A stretch of 64,000 nt of DNA, from contig NZ_CP095071.1 of the NCBI RefSeq assembly GCF_022919575.1, forward strand, positions 4,412,001 through 4,476,000, given 5' to 3'. Each line of letters begins with the position of its first letter. Positions within the stretch are counted from its first letter, which is position 1. Under the pieces are notes generated by a model. It worked only from the letters and a program-made list of their open reading frames with translations. It made no database searches and was not told the DNA's origin. Shown in pieces: positions 1 to 8,624 of the stretch. The position numbers were made by a program, and so were the translations under genes. The DNA is from Gracilibacillus salinarum. GTDB lineage: Bacteria; Bacillota; Bacilli; Bacillales; Amphibacillaceae.

Positions 1-2
1 CA

Positions 3-320
3 GCAAAAATACTGGTAGAATCAGACGATAGTCAAGCAATTAGTAATCTTGCTGTCATGCTGTCTGGTCAGGCTATGCTTGCCAAATTAGTTAAAGAATT
101 GCAACTTCCATACACGGTCCATGAGCTGGAAGAAAAGGTATCTGTTCAAATAGTGGCTGATGCACAAGTACTGCGTATATCAGTAATAGATAATAAAAGC
201 AATCAGTCACAGTTGATCGCTAACACATTAGCACGCTTGGCAAAAAATGATCTTGCTACGGTATTAAATATTGAAAGCGTACAATTATTATCGAGTGCTG
301 CGAAAGACGTTGATCAATAG
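3..320 (+). CDS. Wzz/YveK-type polysaccharide chain-length protein, C-terminal part (5' cut by window)
   Basis: The reading frame is open from base 3 to the TAG at 318-320, so the gene starts before the window; the first internal Met is at 57. The visible 105 residues resemble the periplasmic part of Wzz/YveK capsular-polysaccharide chain-length regulators: a leucine-rich helix, a block reading KVSVQIVADAQVLRISV, then an SQLIANTLARLA helix, as in the family's repeated 'exchange of oligomeric chains' segment. It would control exopolysaccharide export length together with a BY-kinase. The glycosyltransferase that follows 74 bases later supports an exopolysaccharide role. The family call rests on motif memory of a fragment. 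The C-terminal transmembrane helix typical of the family is not seen before the stop, so the protein may be a shortened or variant form. Confidence 0.6.
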   Translation, partial: AKILVESDDSQAISNLAVMLSGQAMLAKLVKELQLPYTVHELEEKVSVQIVADAQVLRISVIDNKSNQSQLIANTLARLAKNDLATVLNIESVQLLSSAAKDVDQ

Positions 321-393
321 TCAGCACTATATTTTTTGGTTTGACTGTTCTTTAAAATGAACAATAAGTGCCGGAATGGAGGAGAAAGAAAAA

Positions 394-1515
394 ATGATGG
401 AGAATGCTTTGCGAATTCTTCACGTGGTTGATCGCCTTGATCACGGTGAAATAGCAACGATGATTTTAGATGTGTATCGAAACATTGATCGAAATAAAGT
501 ACAATTTGATTTTTTAACTACGACAGAAGGTGAATTGGATGAAGAAGTCCGAACATTAGGGGGGCATCTCTATCGAATATCGTCACTAAGGGAAGTTGGC
601 TGGAAAGAATACAAGCAGAGCTTACGGCAATTTTTTAAAGGGCACCGTTTTTATATTATAACGCACTGTCATTTAGATCAATTAAATGCGTTCCCTTTAA
701 TAGAAGCGATGCGAGTCGGTATTCCAGTTCGAATAGCACACAGTCACGATACAGGGGCGCAACTGAAGGGCGAGCGTAAATGGGTTTATTCCTTGAGTGG
801 GCGACTAGTACCAGTCGTTGCCACCCATTATTTTGCCTGTTCGAAGGAAGCAGCGAAATGGTTATTTAAACATAAGGCCAAAGAAGCAAGCGTTATTCAC
901 AATGCGTTCGATTTAGACCAAATCTCTTTTTCCGGTTCAGCGAGAAAACAAGTTCGTCAAGCATTAAAAGTCAAACAGAGTGATTTTGTTATCGGTCATG
1001 CAGGAGCATTTAGTCTGCAAAAAAATCATGCTTTTCTGATCGATCTTTTTGTAGGATTTAGGCGCAAAATTCCGCAAACTAAGCTGGTTTTAGTTGGGGA
1101 TGGTCCAGTAAAGGGAGCGATATTAGAAAAAATAAAACAATACCGATTACAGGATTTTGTCGAAGTGATCAACTGGAGGGAGAATGCAGACAAGTGGATG
1201 CATGCATTTGACGTCTTCGTTTATCCTTCCTTGCATGATGGGTTTCCCACTTCGGTTGTAAAGGCTCAACATGCAGGAATACCAACCCTCGCAAGTGATC
1301 GTATGTCCCGAGAATTAGATGTAGGTAACAAATTAATTCAGTTTATCCCATTACATGATAAAGCTCGATGGATCGAGTCAATCCATGCTATTCATGAAAA
1401 GCAATATCGAAAACCCACAGAAATAACTATCCTGAAAAAGAAGGGTCTCGACATTCACACAGTTGCCAAGAGGGCGGAGAATACCTACTTGGAGCTTCGT
1501 GATCAAGGAATCTAA
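394..1515 (+). CDS. GT4-family glycosyltransferase, EpsF-like
   Basis: This is a cytoplasmic GT-B glycosyltransferase of about 373 residues, expected to add a sugar to a lipid-linked exopolysaccharide intermediate. The N-terminus ILHVVDRLDHGEIATMILDVYRNID matches the EpsF-type start, where a Gly/Glu-rich loop follows the first strand. The C-terminal half has the donor-domain motif GDGPVKGAI and a terminal block FVYPSLHDGFPTSVVKAQ. I place the start at ATG 394 because GGAGGAG (378-384) sits 9-11 bases upstream; the in-frame ATG at 376 overlaps that site. Oddly, both glutamates of the usual GT4 EX7E motif are replaced (Asp in HDGFP, Lys in VVKAQ), so donor use or activity may differ. It lies between the Wzz-like gene and sinR. 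Confidence 0.82.
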   Translation: MMENALRILHVVDRLDHGEIATMILDVYRNIDRNKVQFDFLTTTEGELDEEVRTLGGHLYRISSLREVGWKEYKQSLRQFFKGHRFYIITHCHLDQLNAFPLIEAMRVGIPVRIAHSHDTGAQLKGERKWVYSLSGRLVPVVATHYFACSKEAAKWLFKHKAKEASVIHNAFDLDQISFSGSARKQVRQALKVKQSDFVIGHAGAFSLQKNHAFLIDLFVGFRRKIPQTKLVLVGDGPVKGAILEKIKQYRLQDFVEVINWRENADKWMHAFDVFVYPSLHDGFPTSVVKAQHAGIPTLASDRMSRELDVGNKLIQFIPLHDKARWIESIHAIHEKQYRKPTEITILKKKGLDIHTVAKRAENTYLELRDQGI

Positions 1516-1535
1516 GAGGAGTTGAGGTTGGATAG

Positions 1536-1874
1536 ATGATAGGGAAGAATATAAACCGCATTAGAAAAAAGAAAAATTTAACATTATCTGAATTGGCTGA
1601 AAGAGCTGATATTTCCAAATCATACTTAAGTAATATTGAACGCAACCTTAATGATAACCCATCTATACATATTATTGAGAAATTAGCAGATGTATTAGAA
1701 GTCGATCTCATTACATTATTAGATGAGAAAAAGCCCCGTACGAAAGATGATCTTATGTGGCAACATTTTATTTCTAAATTAGAGGAATTAGGAATAACTT
1801 CATCTGATTTAGACGAATATCGAATTGTTTTTGAATTTATCAAATGGAGAAACGACCAAAAAGAGAAAAAATGA
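1536..1874 (+). CDS. sinR: SinR-like transcriptional regulator
   Basis: This is a 112-residue DNA-binding protein laid out like Bacillus SinR, the master repressor of biofilm matrix operons. Residues 1-65 form an HTH_3 (Cro/CI) domain with LSELAERADISKSYLSNIER, nearly the SinR recognition unit, followed by the family's NPSIHIIEKLADVLEV. Residues 75-108 carry the SinI-like oligomerisation helices ending in FEFIKWRNDQKEKK. A ribosome site (AGGAG at 1515-1519) lies about 16 bases upstream, which is longer than usual. Placement next to exopolysaccharide genes fits the known SinR-eps link. No separate sinI is visible, so its anti-repressor, if any, is elsewhere or absent. Confidence 0.85.
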   Translation: MIGKNINRIRKKKNLTLSELAERADISKSYLSNIERNLNDNPSIHIIEKLADVLEVDLITLLDEKKPRTKDDLMWQHFISKLEELGITSSDLDEYRIVFEFIKWRNDQKEKK

Positions 1875-1895
1875 ATGGCAGAAGGGGGAGAGAAG

Positions 1896-2936
1896 ATGAA
1901 AAGGATATTAATCATAATTGATCCATTCGATCCTGGACTGTCCATCGACCATCAGTTACATTTAATTCGTCGCCATACTGGTTCGGGAGTGAACATCTAT
2001 TTTAAGCTTTTTGAAAACCATCCAGACTTGCAAGCTGCATTGCAGAAGTTAGGAAAATTGTTGACACCGCTACATTATTCGTTGACCGAATCTGTCCAAT
2101 TGCCAGCTGAAGAGAAGGATTGGTATTTTTGGTCGAGAGGCCTATCCATCCCTGCTCACATTCGAAAAGCACAATATAATTTTCCATCATTAGCACTTTT
2201 GTATTGGCAAAACGTAAAGGATAAACTTACACCAATACAGGAAACGTTTGATGAAGCTATTAGTCTGTCAGATGGACTTACAGCATGCTATGTCGCCCAG
2301 CTTGTGAACGCAAAGAAAAAAATATACTATGCACCTGTCCGGAAGCTTGATTATAGTCAGAACTCTTTTCCTGAACTTCGCGAACAAGATCGTCTGTATA
2401 CATCATCCTTGTCTTGTTATCAAGAACGAAAGGAGCAAGAATCACACCATTACAGATACTACAAAGATTCCTATTACCCAGAAACTTTATCGGCGATTGC
2501 GAATCTTGAAATACTGCCAGTACAGAGCAAAGGTATAAAACTATTGACGCCAAACAATTTCCAAAGTATTTGGCAAGTGAAACAATTCAGTTATTTTTGC
2601 TATAGAATGTTTAAAATACAAAAAGGGCTCATATGGTATATATATGGGGACAACCAATTTGAAGCATTACTTCGTCAACAATTAGCAATATATCAACTCG
2701 GTAATCCATTTATCTTTATCGGTCAAAAAACAAATATTTACCCCTATTTACAATTATCTGATCTGTATATTGAATGGAATCAATCATTATCGATCAGACA
2801 TGAGGCAGAATTGTTACAAAAGCCTATTGTAAAACTGGACGATAATATGTTTTATGAGAAGTCATGTGCTATGACAAAATGGCTAAACGCGATCCAGGCC
2901 ATTCGACAGGCTGAAAGAAAGTCAAACAGTGTATAG
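1896..2936 (+). CDS. Divergent GT-B-like glycosyltransferase, function unknown
   Basis: This is a soluble protein of about 346 residues starting MKRILIIIDPFDPGLSIDHQ. I choose ATG 1896 over 1875 because GGGGGAG (1883-1889) is correctly spaced only for the later start. Nothing identifies a substrate. The overall plan resembles GT-B enzymes: an N-terminal strand-loop start, a linker near residue 200, then PVQSKGIKLLTPNNFQ and a C-terminal series of strands ending LQLSDLYIEWNQSLSIRHEAELLQKPIVKLDD. That is the position where glycosyltransferases carry their donor-binding EX7E loop. Accessory Sec GtfB-type or poly-sugar modification proteins look similar in outline. It is 21 bases from sinR and probably co-transcribed. 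Treat it as a hypothetical protein with a weak glycosyltransferase hint. Confidence 0.45.
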   Translation: MKRILIIIDPFDPGLSIDHQLHLIRRHTGSGVNIYFKLFENHPDLQAALQKLGKLLTPLHYSLTESVQLPAEEKDWYFWSRGLSIPAHIRKAQYNFPSLALLYWQNVKDKLTPIQETFDEAISLSDGLTACYVAQLVNAKKKIYYAPVRKLDYSQNSFPELREQDRLYTSSLSCYQERKEQESHHYRYYKDSYYPETLSAIANLEILPVQSKGIKLLTPNNFQSIWQVKQFSYFCYRMFKIQKGLIWYIYGDNQFEALLRQQLAIYQLGNPFIFIGQKTNIYPYLQLSDLYIEWNQSLSIRHEAELLQKPIVKLDDNMFYEKSCAMTKWLNAIQAIRQAERKSNSV

Positions 2937-3119
2937 TAGAAATGGGTTTGGTTGAAAAGAAAGCTGGGTATGATAGAAAAGTACGAAGAAATAGTAAAAT
3001 AAAACTAATTTGTTCTTTAAAACGAATTAAATATACGTTATAATAAAGTAACGAATAGGAATAAAGGTAATGTTTTTGTGAGAAATTATACTTACCAGAC
3101 GTTTAGGAGGAGTGAGTTA

Positions 3120-3797
3120 ATGACAAAACATACGGTAGTGGTCGCAGAATCTCAGACGCTTTTTCGTGATATGATCACAAATTTTGTAGAGGACATGGAT
3201 GAATTTCAGGTAATCGGGACGTTAAAGAACGGGCAGGAAGTGCTTGATTTTATTGATGAAAAAGAAATTCGTCCATTTTTAGTCTTATTGGATATTCACA
3301 TGCCTGTGCTGGATGGCTTGCAATGCGCAAAGAAATTAAAAGAACTGTATCCTAATATAAAAGTAGTGTTGTTATCGGCGTATGACGACGAAGAATCGAT
3401 TGAAACAGTCCTAGCTGTATCAGCTGATGGCTATATATTAAAAAGTTCCGGCCTGGATGAGTTCAAGGATACATTACGATTCATAATCGATGGTAAATTT
3501 GTAGCTCCTCAAAAACTGGTGCAATATTTCTCACAACGGTTGGAATCTTTATTAAAGATTGAGAGAGAAAGTTCGTTGCATTATATTAAAGAACGTTTCA
3601 GTCATAATAAAGATTTGAACAATCGAGAACTAGAGATCATTCAATTAATGAAAAAAGGCTGGACGAACCGAATGATTGCGGATCAACTGGGTATTAGTGA
3701 AGGGACCGTCAAAAACTATTTGTCCATTATTTATAAGAAATTAAATATTAAGAATCGAGTGGAGCTCTTGCAAATGCTCTCTGATATGACAGGTTAA
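3120..3797 (+). CDS. NarL/LuxR-family response regulator (orphan)
   Basis: This is a two-component output protein of 225 residues. An N-terminal receiver domain (about 1-120) has the phospho-acceptor Asp at 58 in FLVLLDIHMPVLDG and the conserved Lys in YILKSSG. A C-terminal GerE/LuxR helix-turn-helix (about 160-220) has NNRELEIIQLMKKGWTNRMIADQLGISEGTVKNYLS. ATG 3120 is preferred because AGGAGGAG (3106-3113) lies 6 bases upstream; the frame also stays open upstream to 3078. No histidine kinase gene is adjacent, so its partner is encoded elsewhere. It sits alone between the exopolysaccharide genes and the convergent araC gene. A likely promoter with TATAAT-like bases lies near 3040-3060. Regulated genes cannot be inferred. 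Confidence 0.85.
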   Translation: MTKHTVVVAESQTLFRDMITNFVEDMDEFQVIGTLKNGQEVLDFIDEKEIRPFLVLLDIHMPVLDGLQCAKKLKELYPNIKVVLLSAYDDEESIETVLAVSADGYILKSSGLDEFKDTLRFIIDGKFVAPQKLVQYFSQRLESLLKIERESSLHYIKERFSHNKDLNNRELEIIQLMKKGWTNRMIADQLGISEGTVKNYLSIIYKKLNIKNRVELLQMLSDMTG

Positions 3798-3811
3798 TTG
3801 ACGGTTAATTG

Positions 3812-4576
3812 TTACATTTTATCGCGATATGCACGTGGAGATAGTTGGTAATGCTTTTTAAACACTCGATGAAAATAAGAATACGAGCCAAATCCACAAT
3901 TTTGTGCAATGTTTTCGAGGGTCATTGTCGTGTATTTCATCTGGTTTATAGCCGCAGACACTCGAATCGATTGTGCGTATTCGATCATCGTTTTTCCGAT
4001 ATGTTCTTTGAATAGGTGAACACTTCTTGAAATACTCAAGTTACAATGATCAGCAATATCTTCTACTTTTAATCCTTGTTTAGTTGCGTTTTCTTCAATG
4101 AAACGCATCATTCTCGTTACAACATATGGCCGGTATAACGGATCAGACCGTTTATCTATTGCCCTTTCTAAGGCGACACACAGTGCACTGACCAAATAAT
4201 TGGTAAGTTCGCTGTTTCTTTCTTTTTCAGGCCTTCTTTCTTCAATAATCAGGTGATGCCAAAGGTCAAGCACTGCATCATCTACTATTATATTGGTTAG
4301 AGTAGGTGCTTGCTTAAAACGGGCATCTATCCACTCACCTTCACAGTATAAATTAAAGTCCCCGCTTTGCTGACCAGATTCGACATGAAGCTGGTATTCT
4401 TCCCCTGGTTTAATAATTAATAAATCTCCTTTTTCAACATTTTGTGTATGTTGATGGACAAGTACTTGCGCCTGTCCTTCCGTCTGCAATCGAAACAAAT
4501 AGGAGTTATAGCGGGAATGATGGGAAGTGTAAAAGCGCTGATCATGATACGAATATCCACAAAATCCAATTTTCAT
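3812..4576 (-). CDS. AraC-family transcriptional regulator with cupin sensor
   Basis: This is a 254-residue regulator. Residues 1-130 form a cupin-like sugar-sensing domain (KPGEEYQLHVESGQQSG), and residues 155-254 carry two helix-turn-helix units (VEDIADHCNLSISRSVHLFKEHIG and LENIAQNCGFGSYSYFHRVFKKHYQLSPRAYR), the canonical AraC/XylS arrangement. It is transcribed divergently from the ThuA operon across a 218-base spacer. By analogy with other catabolic AraC proteins it probably activates that operon when an inducer binds. Two ATTGCGCA copies in the spacer (4684 and 4761) are candidate binding sites. It converges with the upstream response regulator gene, leaving only 14 bases between stops. 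Confidence 0.88.
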   Translation of the reverse strand: MKIGFCGYSYHDQRFYTSHHSRYNSYLFRLQTEGQAQVLVHQHTQNVEKGDLLIIKPGEEYQLHVESGQQSGDFNLYCEGEWIDARFKQAPTLTNIIVDDAVLDLWHHLIIEERRPEKERNSELTNYLVSALCVALERAIDKRSDPLYRPYVVTRMMRFIEENATKQGLKVEDIADHCNLSISRSVHLFKEHIGKTMIEYAQSIRVSAAINQMKYTTMTLENIAQNCGFGSYSYFHRVFKKHYQLSPRAYRDKM

Positions 4577-4683
4577 TGTATCTACTCCTAAAAAAATTAT
4601 TGATTTATAGCAAAATAGTTCATGTTATGATTATATCATTTATGTTCAAGAAGTCTATTTTCGTTTACTATAATAATCAAATC

Positions 4684-4768
4684 ATTGCGCATATGTAAGG
4701 GTTAACAAAAAGTGACAATATAACAAGTGACTAACCATTAGTATTATTATTTTATCAAATATTGCGCA
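4684..4768. promoter_or_regulatory. Paired ATTGCGCA sites in araC-thuA spacer
   Basis: ATTGCGCA occurs at 4684-4691 and 4761-4768, both preceded by AAAT or AAATC. The second lies just upstream of the thuA ribosome site. Paired direct repeats are typical of AraC-type activators, but assignment to the adjacent regulator is an inference. Confidence 0.35.
4693..4708. promoter_or_regulatory. cre-like palindrome with GG centre
   Basis: The 16 bases ATGTAAGGGTTAACAA fit the CcpA cre consensus except that the central C of CG is G. The same variant is found at 50899-50914 before the second solute-binding protein gene. It may be a weak cre site or the operator of another LacI-family protein. Confidence 0.35.
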
Positions 4769-4794
4769 AATAGGATAAGTAAAGGAGTATAACG

Positions 4795-5517
4795 ATGAGA
4801 GTTCTTATATGGAATGAATATCGCCATGAACAGCATAACGAGAAAGTAGCAAATATTTATCCGGAAGGCATTCACCGTGCACTTCAGTCATTTCTTGAAA
4901 CCGATGACATTTCGGTTGAAACGGCAACATTAGATGAACCCGATCACGGTATAACAGAGGAACGTCTGGTGAACACAGACGTAATGCTATGGTGGGGACA
5001 CATGGCCCATCATGAAGTGGAAGATCATATTGTTGAAAAAGTTCACCAGCGAGTACTGGAAGGAATGGGCTTAATTGTGCTGCACTCAGGCCACTTTTCT
5101 AAAATATTTCAGAAGTTGATGGGCACAAGCTGTGATTTAAAATGGCGTGAAGCGGATGAAAAAGAAAGAATGTGGGTAGTGGATCCAACTCATCCAATTG
5201 TTGAAGGAATAGGAGAATATATAGAAATTGAGAAAGAAGAAATGTATGGAGAACATTTTGATATACCGGCTCCTGATGAATTGGTACTGGTCAGCTGGTT
5301 CGAAGGTGGAGAAGTATTCCGCTCAGGTTGTACATATAAACTCGGACACGGAAAAATTTTCTATTTCCGCCCGGGTCATGAATCATATCCAACCTACTAT
5401 CATGAGGGCGTTCAACGTGTGATAAAAAATGCTGTCCGCTGGGCGCAACCGGTTCAGCGTGATATCTCAACTTACGGAAATGCTAAAGCAATCGAAGAAA
5501 TTAAACCAAAAGGATAA
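4795..5517 (+). CDS. ThuA-like protein (trehalose-utilisation family)
   Basis: This is a 240-residue protein with a class-I glutamine-amidotransferase-like fold of the ThuA family. [13 protein letters not shown] at the start, [24 protein letters not shown] and [25 protein letters not shown] are the family's usual landmarks, and the C-terminus has the [17 protein letters not shown] block. Rhizobial ThuA acts with the oxidoreductase ThuB in making 3-keto-trehalose; the exact reaction of ThuA members is not settled. Here it is the first gene of an operon with two Gfo/Idh/MocA oxidoreductases and two sugar isomerases. That supports a role in keto-sugar handling rather than trehalose specifically. 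GGAGTATAACG precedes the ATG. It is cytoplasmic, with no signal peptide. Confidence 0.85.
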   Translation: MRVLIWNEYRHEQHNEKVANIYPEGIHRALQSFLETDDISVETATLDEPDHGITEERLVNTDVMLWWGHMAHHEVEDHIVEKVHQRVLEGMGLIVLHSGHFSKIFQKLMGTSCDLKWREADEKERMWVVDPTHPIVEGIGEYIEIEKEEMYGEHFDIPAPDELVLVSWFEGGEVFRSGCTYKLGHGKIFYFRPGHESYPTYYHEGVQRVIKNAVRWAQPVQRDISTYGNAKAIEEIKPKG

Positions 5518-5531
5518 AGGGGAGTAAAGCA

Positions 5532-6557
5532 ATGACAAAATTAAAAGTAGCGGTGATAGGCTGTGGAAGTATTGCGATTCACCGTCATCTACCAGAATAT
5601 CAAGCAAATCAGCAAGTGGAAATTGTGGCAGTTTGTGATACCAAAGAAGAGCGTGCTCAATCAGCTGCGGCAGACTATCAGGCTACAGCTTATACAGATT
5701 ATAAACAAGCAATAACGGAATCCGGTGCAGATGTAGTCAGTGTATGTTTGCCTAATTATTTGCATGCACCGGTTTCAATCTTTGCCGCTGAAAATGGTAA
5801 GCACGTGTTATGTGAGAAACCAATGGCAACTTCTGAAGAGGAAGCGAAGCAAATGATTGAAGCCAGTAAAGCAGCGGGCAAAAAACTGATGATTGCGCAT
5901 AACCAGCGATTTGTCCCTAGTCACCAAAAGGCACGAGAACTGATTGCGAATGGGGAATTAGGCAAAGTGTACAGCTTTCGTACGGCTTTCGGTCATGGTG
6001 GACCTGAAGGGTGGAGTATCGATGGTAAGGACAGCTGGTTTTTTCGAAAAGAAGAAGCATTCATTGGTGCATTAGGTGATCTGGGTGTCCATAAATCAGA
6101 TGTGATTCGTTATGTATTAAATACAGAATTTACCGAAGTAGCAGCAATGGTAGAAGCTTCAGCGAAAGAGAATAGTGATGTTGATGACCAAGCGGTAACC
6201 ATTCTGCGAAGTGAGAACGGAATTATTGGTACACTGACTGCCAGTTGGGCTTATAAGGCTGGGGAGGACAATGCCACGGTTATACATGGGGAGAAAGGTA
6301 TGCTCCGTTTAGAAGACGACCCTGACTACAGTTTAATTGCTTCGTTTACCGATGGTACGAAGGTGAATTATCAATTAGGACAGATCCAGACGAATGATAG
6401 CGGGGGTCAAACCTCTTCCGGTGTCGTTGATCATTTCATCGATAGTATCTTACAGGATAAACAACCATTAATTGATGGAGAAGAGGGCTTGCGGTCTCTA
6501 AAAATTATTCTTGGTGCCTTACAATCCAATCAGTCAAAACAAATGGTTCGTCTGTAA
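5532..6557 (+). CDS. Gfo/Idh/MocA-family NAD(P)-dependent oxidoreductase
   Basis: This is a 341-residue cytoplasmic dehydrogenase. The Rossmann motif VIGCGSIAIHRHLP starts near residue 8, the family's dinucleotide/catalytic signature VLCEKPMA is near residue 98, and the C-terminal alpha/beta domain contains GDLGVHKSDVIRYVL, where the conserved catalytic His of the family lies. Family members oxidise sugar or cyclitol hydroxyls, commonly at C3 of glycosides or on inositols. It follows thuA by 14 bases with ribosome site AAAGGGGAG, so they are co-transcribed. A second, different paralogue lies two genes on; paired Gfo/Idh/MocA enzymes often oxidise and later reduce the same pathway intermediate. 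The substrate is unknown. Confidence 0.88.
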   Translation: MTKLKVAVIGCGSIAIHRHLPEYQANQQVEIVAVCDTKEERAQSAAADYQATAYTDYKQAITESGADVVSVCLPNYLHAPVSIFAAENGKHVLCEKPMATSEEEAKQMIEASKAAGKKLMIAHNQRFVPSHQKARELIANGELGKVYSFRTAFGHGGPEGWSIDGKDSWFFRKEEAFIGALGDLGVHKSDVIRYVLNTEFTEVAAMVEASAKENSDVDDQAVTILRSENGIIGTLTASWAYKAGEDNATVIHGEKGMLRLEDDPDYSLIASFTDGTKVNYQLGQIQTNDSGGQTSSGVVDHFIDSILQDKQPLIDGEEGLRSLKIILGALQSNQSKQMVRL

Positions 6558-6573
6558 AGAAAGGAGATTAACA

Positions 6574-7542
6574 ATGAAACTAGGTGTATTTACTGTTTTA
6601 TTTGCAGAGAAGAAATTTGAAGAAATGCTCGACCATGTAAAAGCAAGCGGCTTAGATGCTGTTGAAATTGGCACAGGAGGTTATCCTGGTGATGCACATT
6701 GTAAAATAGATGAATTGTTAGCAGATCCAGATCAACGAGCACAATATTTGCAAGCGGTTGAAGAAAGAGGATTGACGATCAGTGCTTTTAGTTGTCATGG
6801 CAATCCACTTACTCCTGATAAGTCTTTCGCGAAGGAAAGTGATGAGGTGCTAAGAAAAACGATTGAGTTAGCTGGTCTGACAGGTGTACCTGTAGTCAAT
6901 TGTTTTTCTGGAACTCCAGGGGATCACGAAAATGCAAAAGCGCCAAATTGGCCGGTTGCACCGTGGCCGAATGAATATGCTGACGTTTTAACGTGGCAAT
7001 GGGAAGAAAAATTAGTTCCATATTGGAAGGAAATTGGTGCTTTGGCAGACAAACATGGTGTAAAAATTGGAATTGAGCTCCATGCAGGTTTTCTCGTCCA
7101 TACGCCTTATACGATGTTAAAGTTGCGAGAACAAACAAGTCCTGCGATTGGGGCCAACCTTGATCCGAGTCATTTATGGTGGCAAGGAATTGATCCGGTA
7201 GCTGCAATCAAAATTTTGGCAAAAGAAAATGCCATTCATCATTTTCATGCAAAAGATACATACATTGATCAGGATAATGTCAACATGTATGGTCTGACAG
7301 ATATGCAGCCTTATGGCAATATTCAAACAAGAGCTTGGAATTTCCGTTCGGTTGGCTGTGGACACAGTCTTGAGGAATGGTCAAATATGATAAGCGCACT
7401 TCGCACGTTCGGCTATGATTACGTTATCAGTATCGAACACGAAGATCCGATTATGTCGATAGATGAAGGATTCAAACGAGCGGTTGATAATTTACAAGCG
7501 GTAAATATTAAGGAAAGCCCGACCGATATGTGGTGGGCATAA
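6574..7542 (+). CDS. Sugar phosphate isomerase/epimerase (AP-endonuclease-2 TIM barrel)
   Basis: This is a 322-residue TIM-barrel protein starting MKLGVFTVLFAEKKFEEML. ATG 6574 follows AAAGGAG with good spacing; the longer upstream frame overlaps the previous gene and is not used. Metal-binding positions of the xylose-isomerase-like/AP-endonuclease-2 family are visible: Glu in IGIELHAGF, Asp-His in NLDPSHLWW, His in HFHAKDT and Glu in ISIEHEDP. Members isomerise or epimerise keto-sugars, and some eliminate 3-keto-glycosides. The insert after the barrel's sixth strand (VNMYGLTDMQPYGNIQTR) is typical of the larger members found beside Gfo/Idh/MocA enzymes. It is in the ThuA operon, 16 bases after the first oxidoreductase. 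Confidence 0.87.
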   Translation: MKLGVFTVLFAEKKFEEMLDHVKASGLDAVEIGTGGYPGDAHCKIDELLADPDQRAQYLQAVEERGLTISAFSCHGNPLTPDKSFAKESDEVLRKTIELAGLTGVPVVNCFSGTPGDHENAKAPNWPVAPWPNEYADVLTWQWEEKLVPYWKEIGALADKHGVKIGIELHAGFLVHTPYTMLKLREQTSPAIGANLDPSHLWWQGIDPVAAIKILAKENAIHHFHAKDTYIDQDNVNMYGLTDMQPYGNIQTRAWNFRSVGCGHSLEEWSNMISALRTFGYDYVISIEHEDPIMSIDEGFKRAVDNLQAVNIKESPTDMWWA

Positions 7543-7552
7543 GAGGAGGAAT

Positions 7553-8599
7553 ATGACGGTGGGAAAATTACGGATTGGATTAATCGGTGCCGGTGGTATA
7601 GCAACGGATGTGCACATTCCGGCATACAGTCAAATAGCGGATCAAGTCGAAATCGTTGCAGTAGCAGATGTGGTGTATGACAAGGCAAAGGCAGTAGCAG
7701 CAACACATCAAATCGAGCACGCTTATGAGCAATATGAGCAAATGCTTGCTGAAGCGAATTTAGACGCGGTCAGTGTGTGTGTACCTAATAAATTTCATAA
7801 GGATGCCGCTATCGCTGCATTACAAGCTGGGTGTCATGTATTGTGTGAGAAACCACCTGCAATGAACCAAATCGAAGCAAAAGAGATGGAAGAGGCAGCA
7901 AGTGAATCTGGCAAACTATTAATGTATGGTTTCCATTATCGTTTTCAGGCAGAAACGCAAGCAGCTAAACGCTTTATTGATGCTGGTGAGCTTGGTGAGA
8001 TTTATTCAGGACGTGTGCAGGCAATCAGACGACGCGGTATTCCAGGCTGGGGTGTCTTTACCAATAAAGAGTTACAAGGTGGAGGTCCATTAATTGATAT
8101 TGGTGTGCATATGCTCGATACTGCCCTATATTTGATGGGATACCCTGAACCGGCCGTCGTACTCGGTAAAACCCATCAGCAAATTGGTACCAAAAAAGGT
8201 GTCGGTTTATTAGGGGAGTGGGACTATCAAAACTATACAGTCGAGGATATGGCGGTAGGTATGATCACGTTTGAAAACGGAGCATCATTAGTCTTGGAAT
8301 CAGCTTTTGCTGCTAATGTAGAAAAACGAGACACAATGCAGGTATCTTTAATGGGGAATAAAGGCGGTGCCGATATTTTTCCGTTAAAAATGTACCAGGA
8401 AAAGCATGATACCTTAATCGATATTACGCCAGCTTATTTACCTGAGGCGCATGCCCATCATCAGGAGATTCATGCCTTCGTGAAAGATTGTATCAATGGA
8501 AATGTAACGGATCAATTCGCCAAACAAGGAACAAATATTCAAAAAATAATCGACGGGTTATATCAATCAGCGGAAACGGGTAAAGCGATTAATCTATAA
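7553..8599 (+). CDS. Gfo/Idh/MocA-family oxidoreductase, second paralogue
   Basis: This is a 348-residue NAD(P)-dependent dehydrogenase. The Rossmann start LRIGLIGAGGIATDVHIPAY, HVLCEKPPAM (Lys of the EKP motif) and the C-terminal GGGPLIDIGVHMLDTALYLMG with its catalytic-position His define the family. It is clearly different from the first copy and has the insert typical of YvaA/YrbE-like members (IRRRGIPGWGVFTNKELQGG). The start at ATG 7553 is very close to GAGGAGGA (7543-7550); the in-frame GTG at 7559 has better spacing and may be the true start. It is co-transcribed with its neighbours (10-base gap). It probably acts on the same keto-sugar series; the substrate is not determined. Confidence 0.87.
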   Translation: MTVGKLRIGLIGAGGIATDVHIPAYSQIADQVEIVAVADVVYDKAKAVAATHQIEHAYEQYEQMLAEANLDAVSVCVPNKFHKDAAIAALQAGCHVLCEKPPAMNQIEAKEMEEAASESGKLLMYGFHYRFQAETQAAKRFIDAGELGEIYSGRVQAIRRRGIPGWGVFTNKELQGGGPLIDIGVHMLDTALYLMGYPEPAVVLGKTHQQIGTKKGVGLLGEWDYQNYTVEDMAVGMITFENGASLVLESAFAANVEKRDTMQVSLMGNKGGADIFPLKMYQEKHDTLIDITPAYLPEAHAHHQEIHAFVKDCINGNVTDQFAKQGTNIQKIIDGLYQSAETGKAINL

Positions 8600-8624
8600 T
8601 TCATATTGAAGAGGAGCGTTAAAA

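Noticed and set aside
57-320. Met at 57 as the start of the first gene
   Set aside because: The frame is open to the window edge and the upstream residues match the family, so the gene begins before the window.
6511-6573. Upstream extension of the first sugar isomerase
   Set aside because: It overlaps the preceding gene and lacks a ribosome site; ATG 6574 has AAAGGAG and the family N-terminus.
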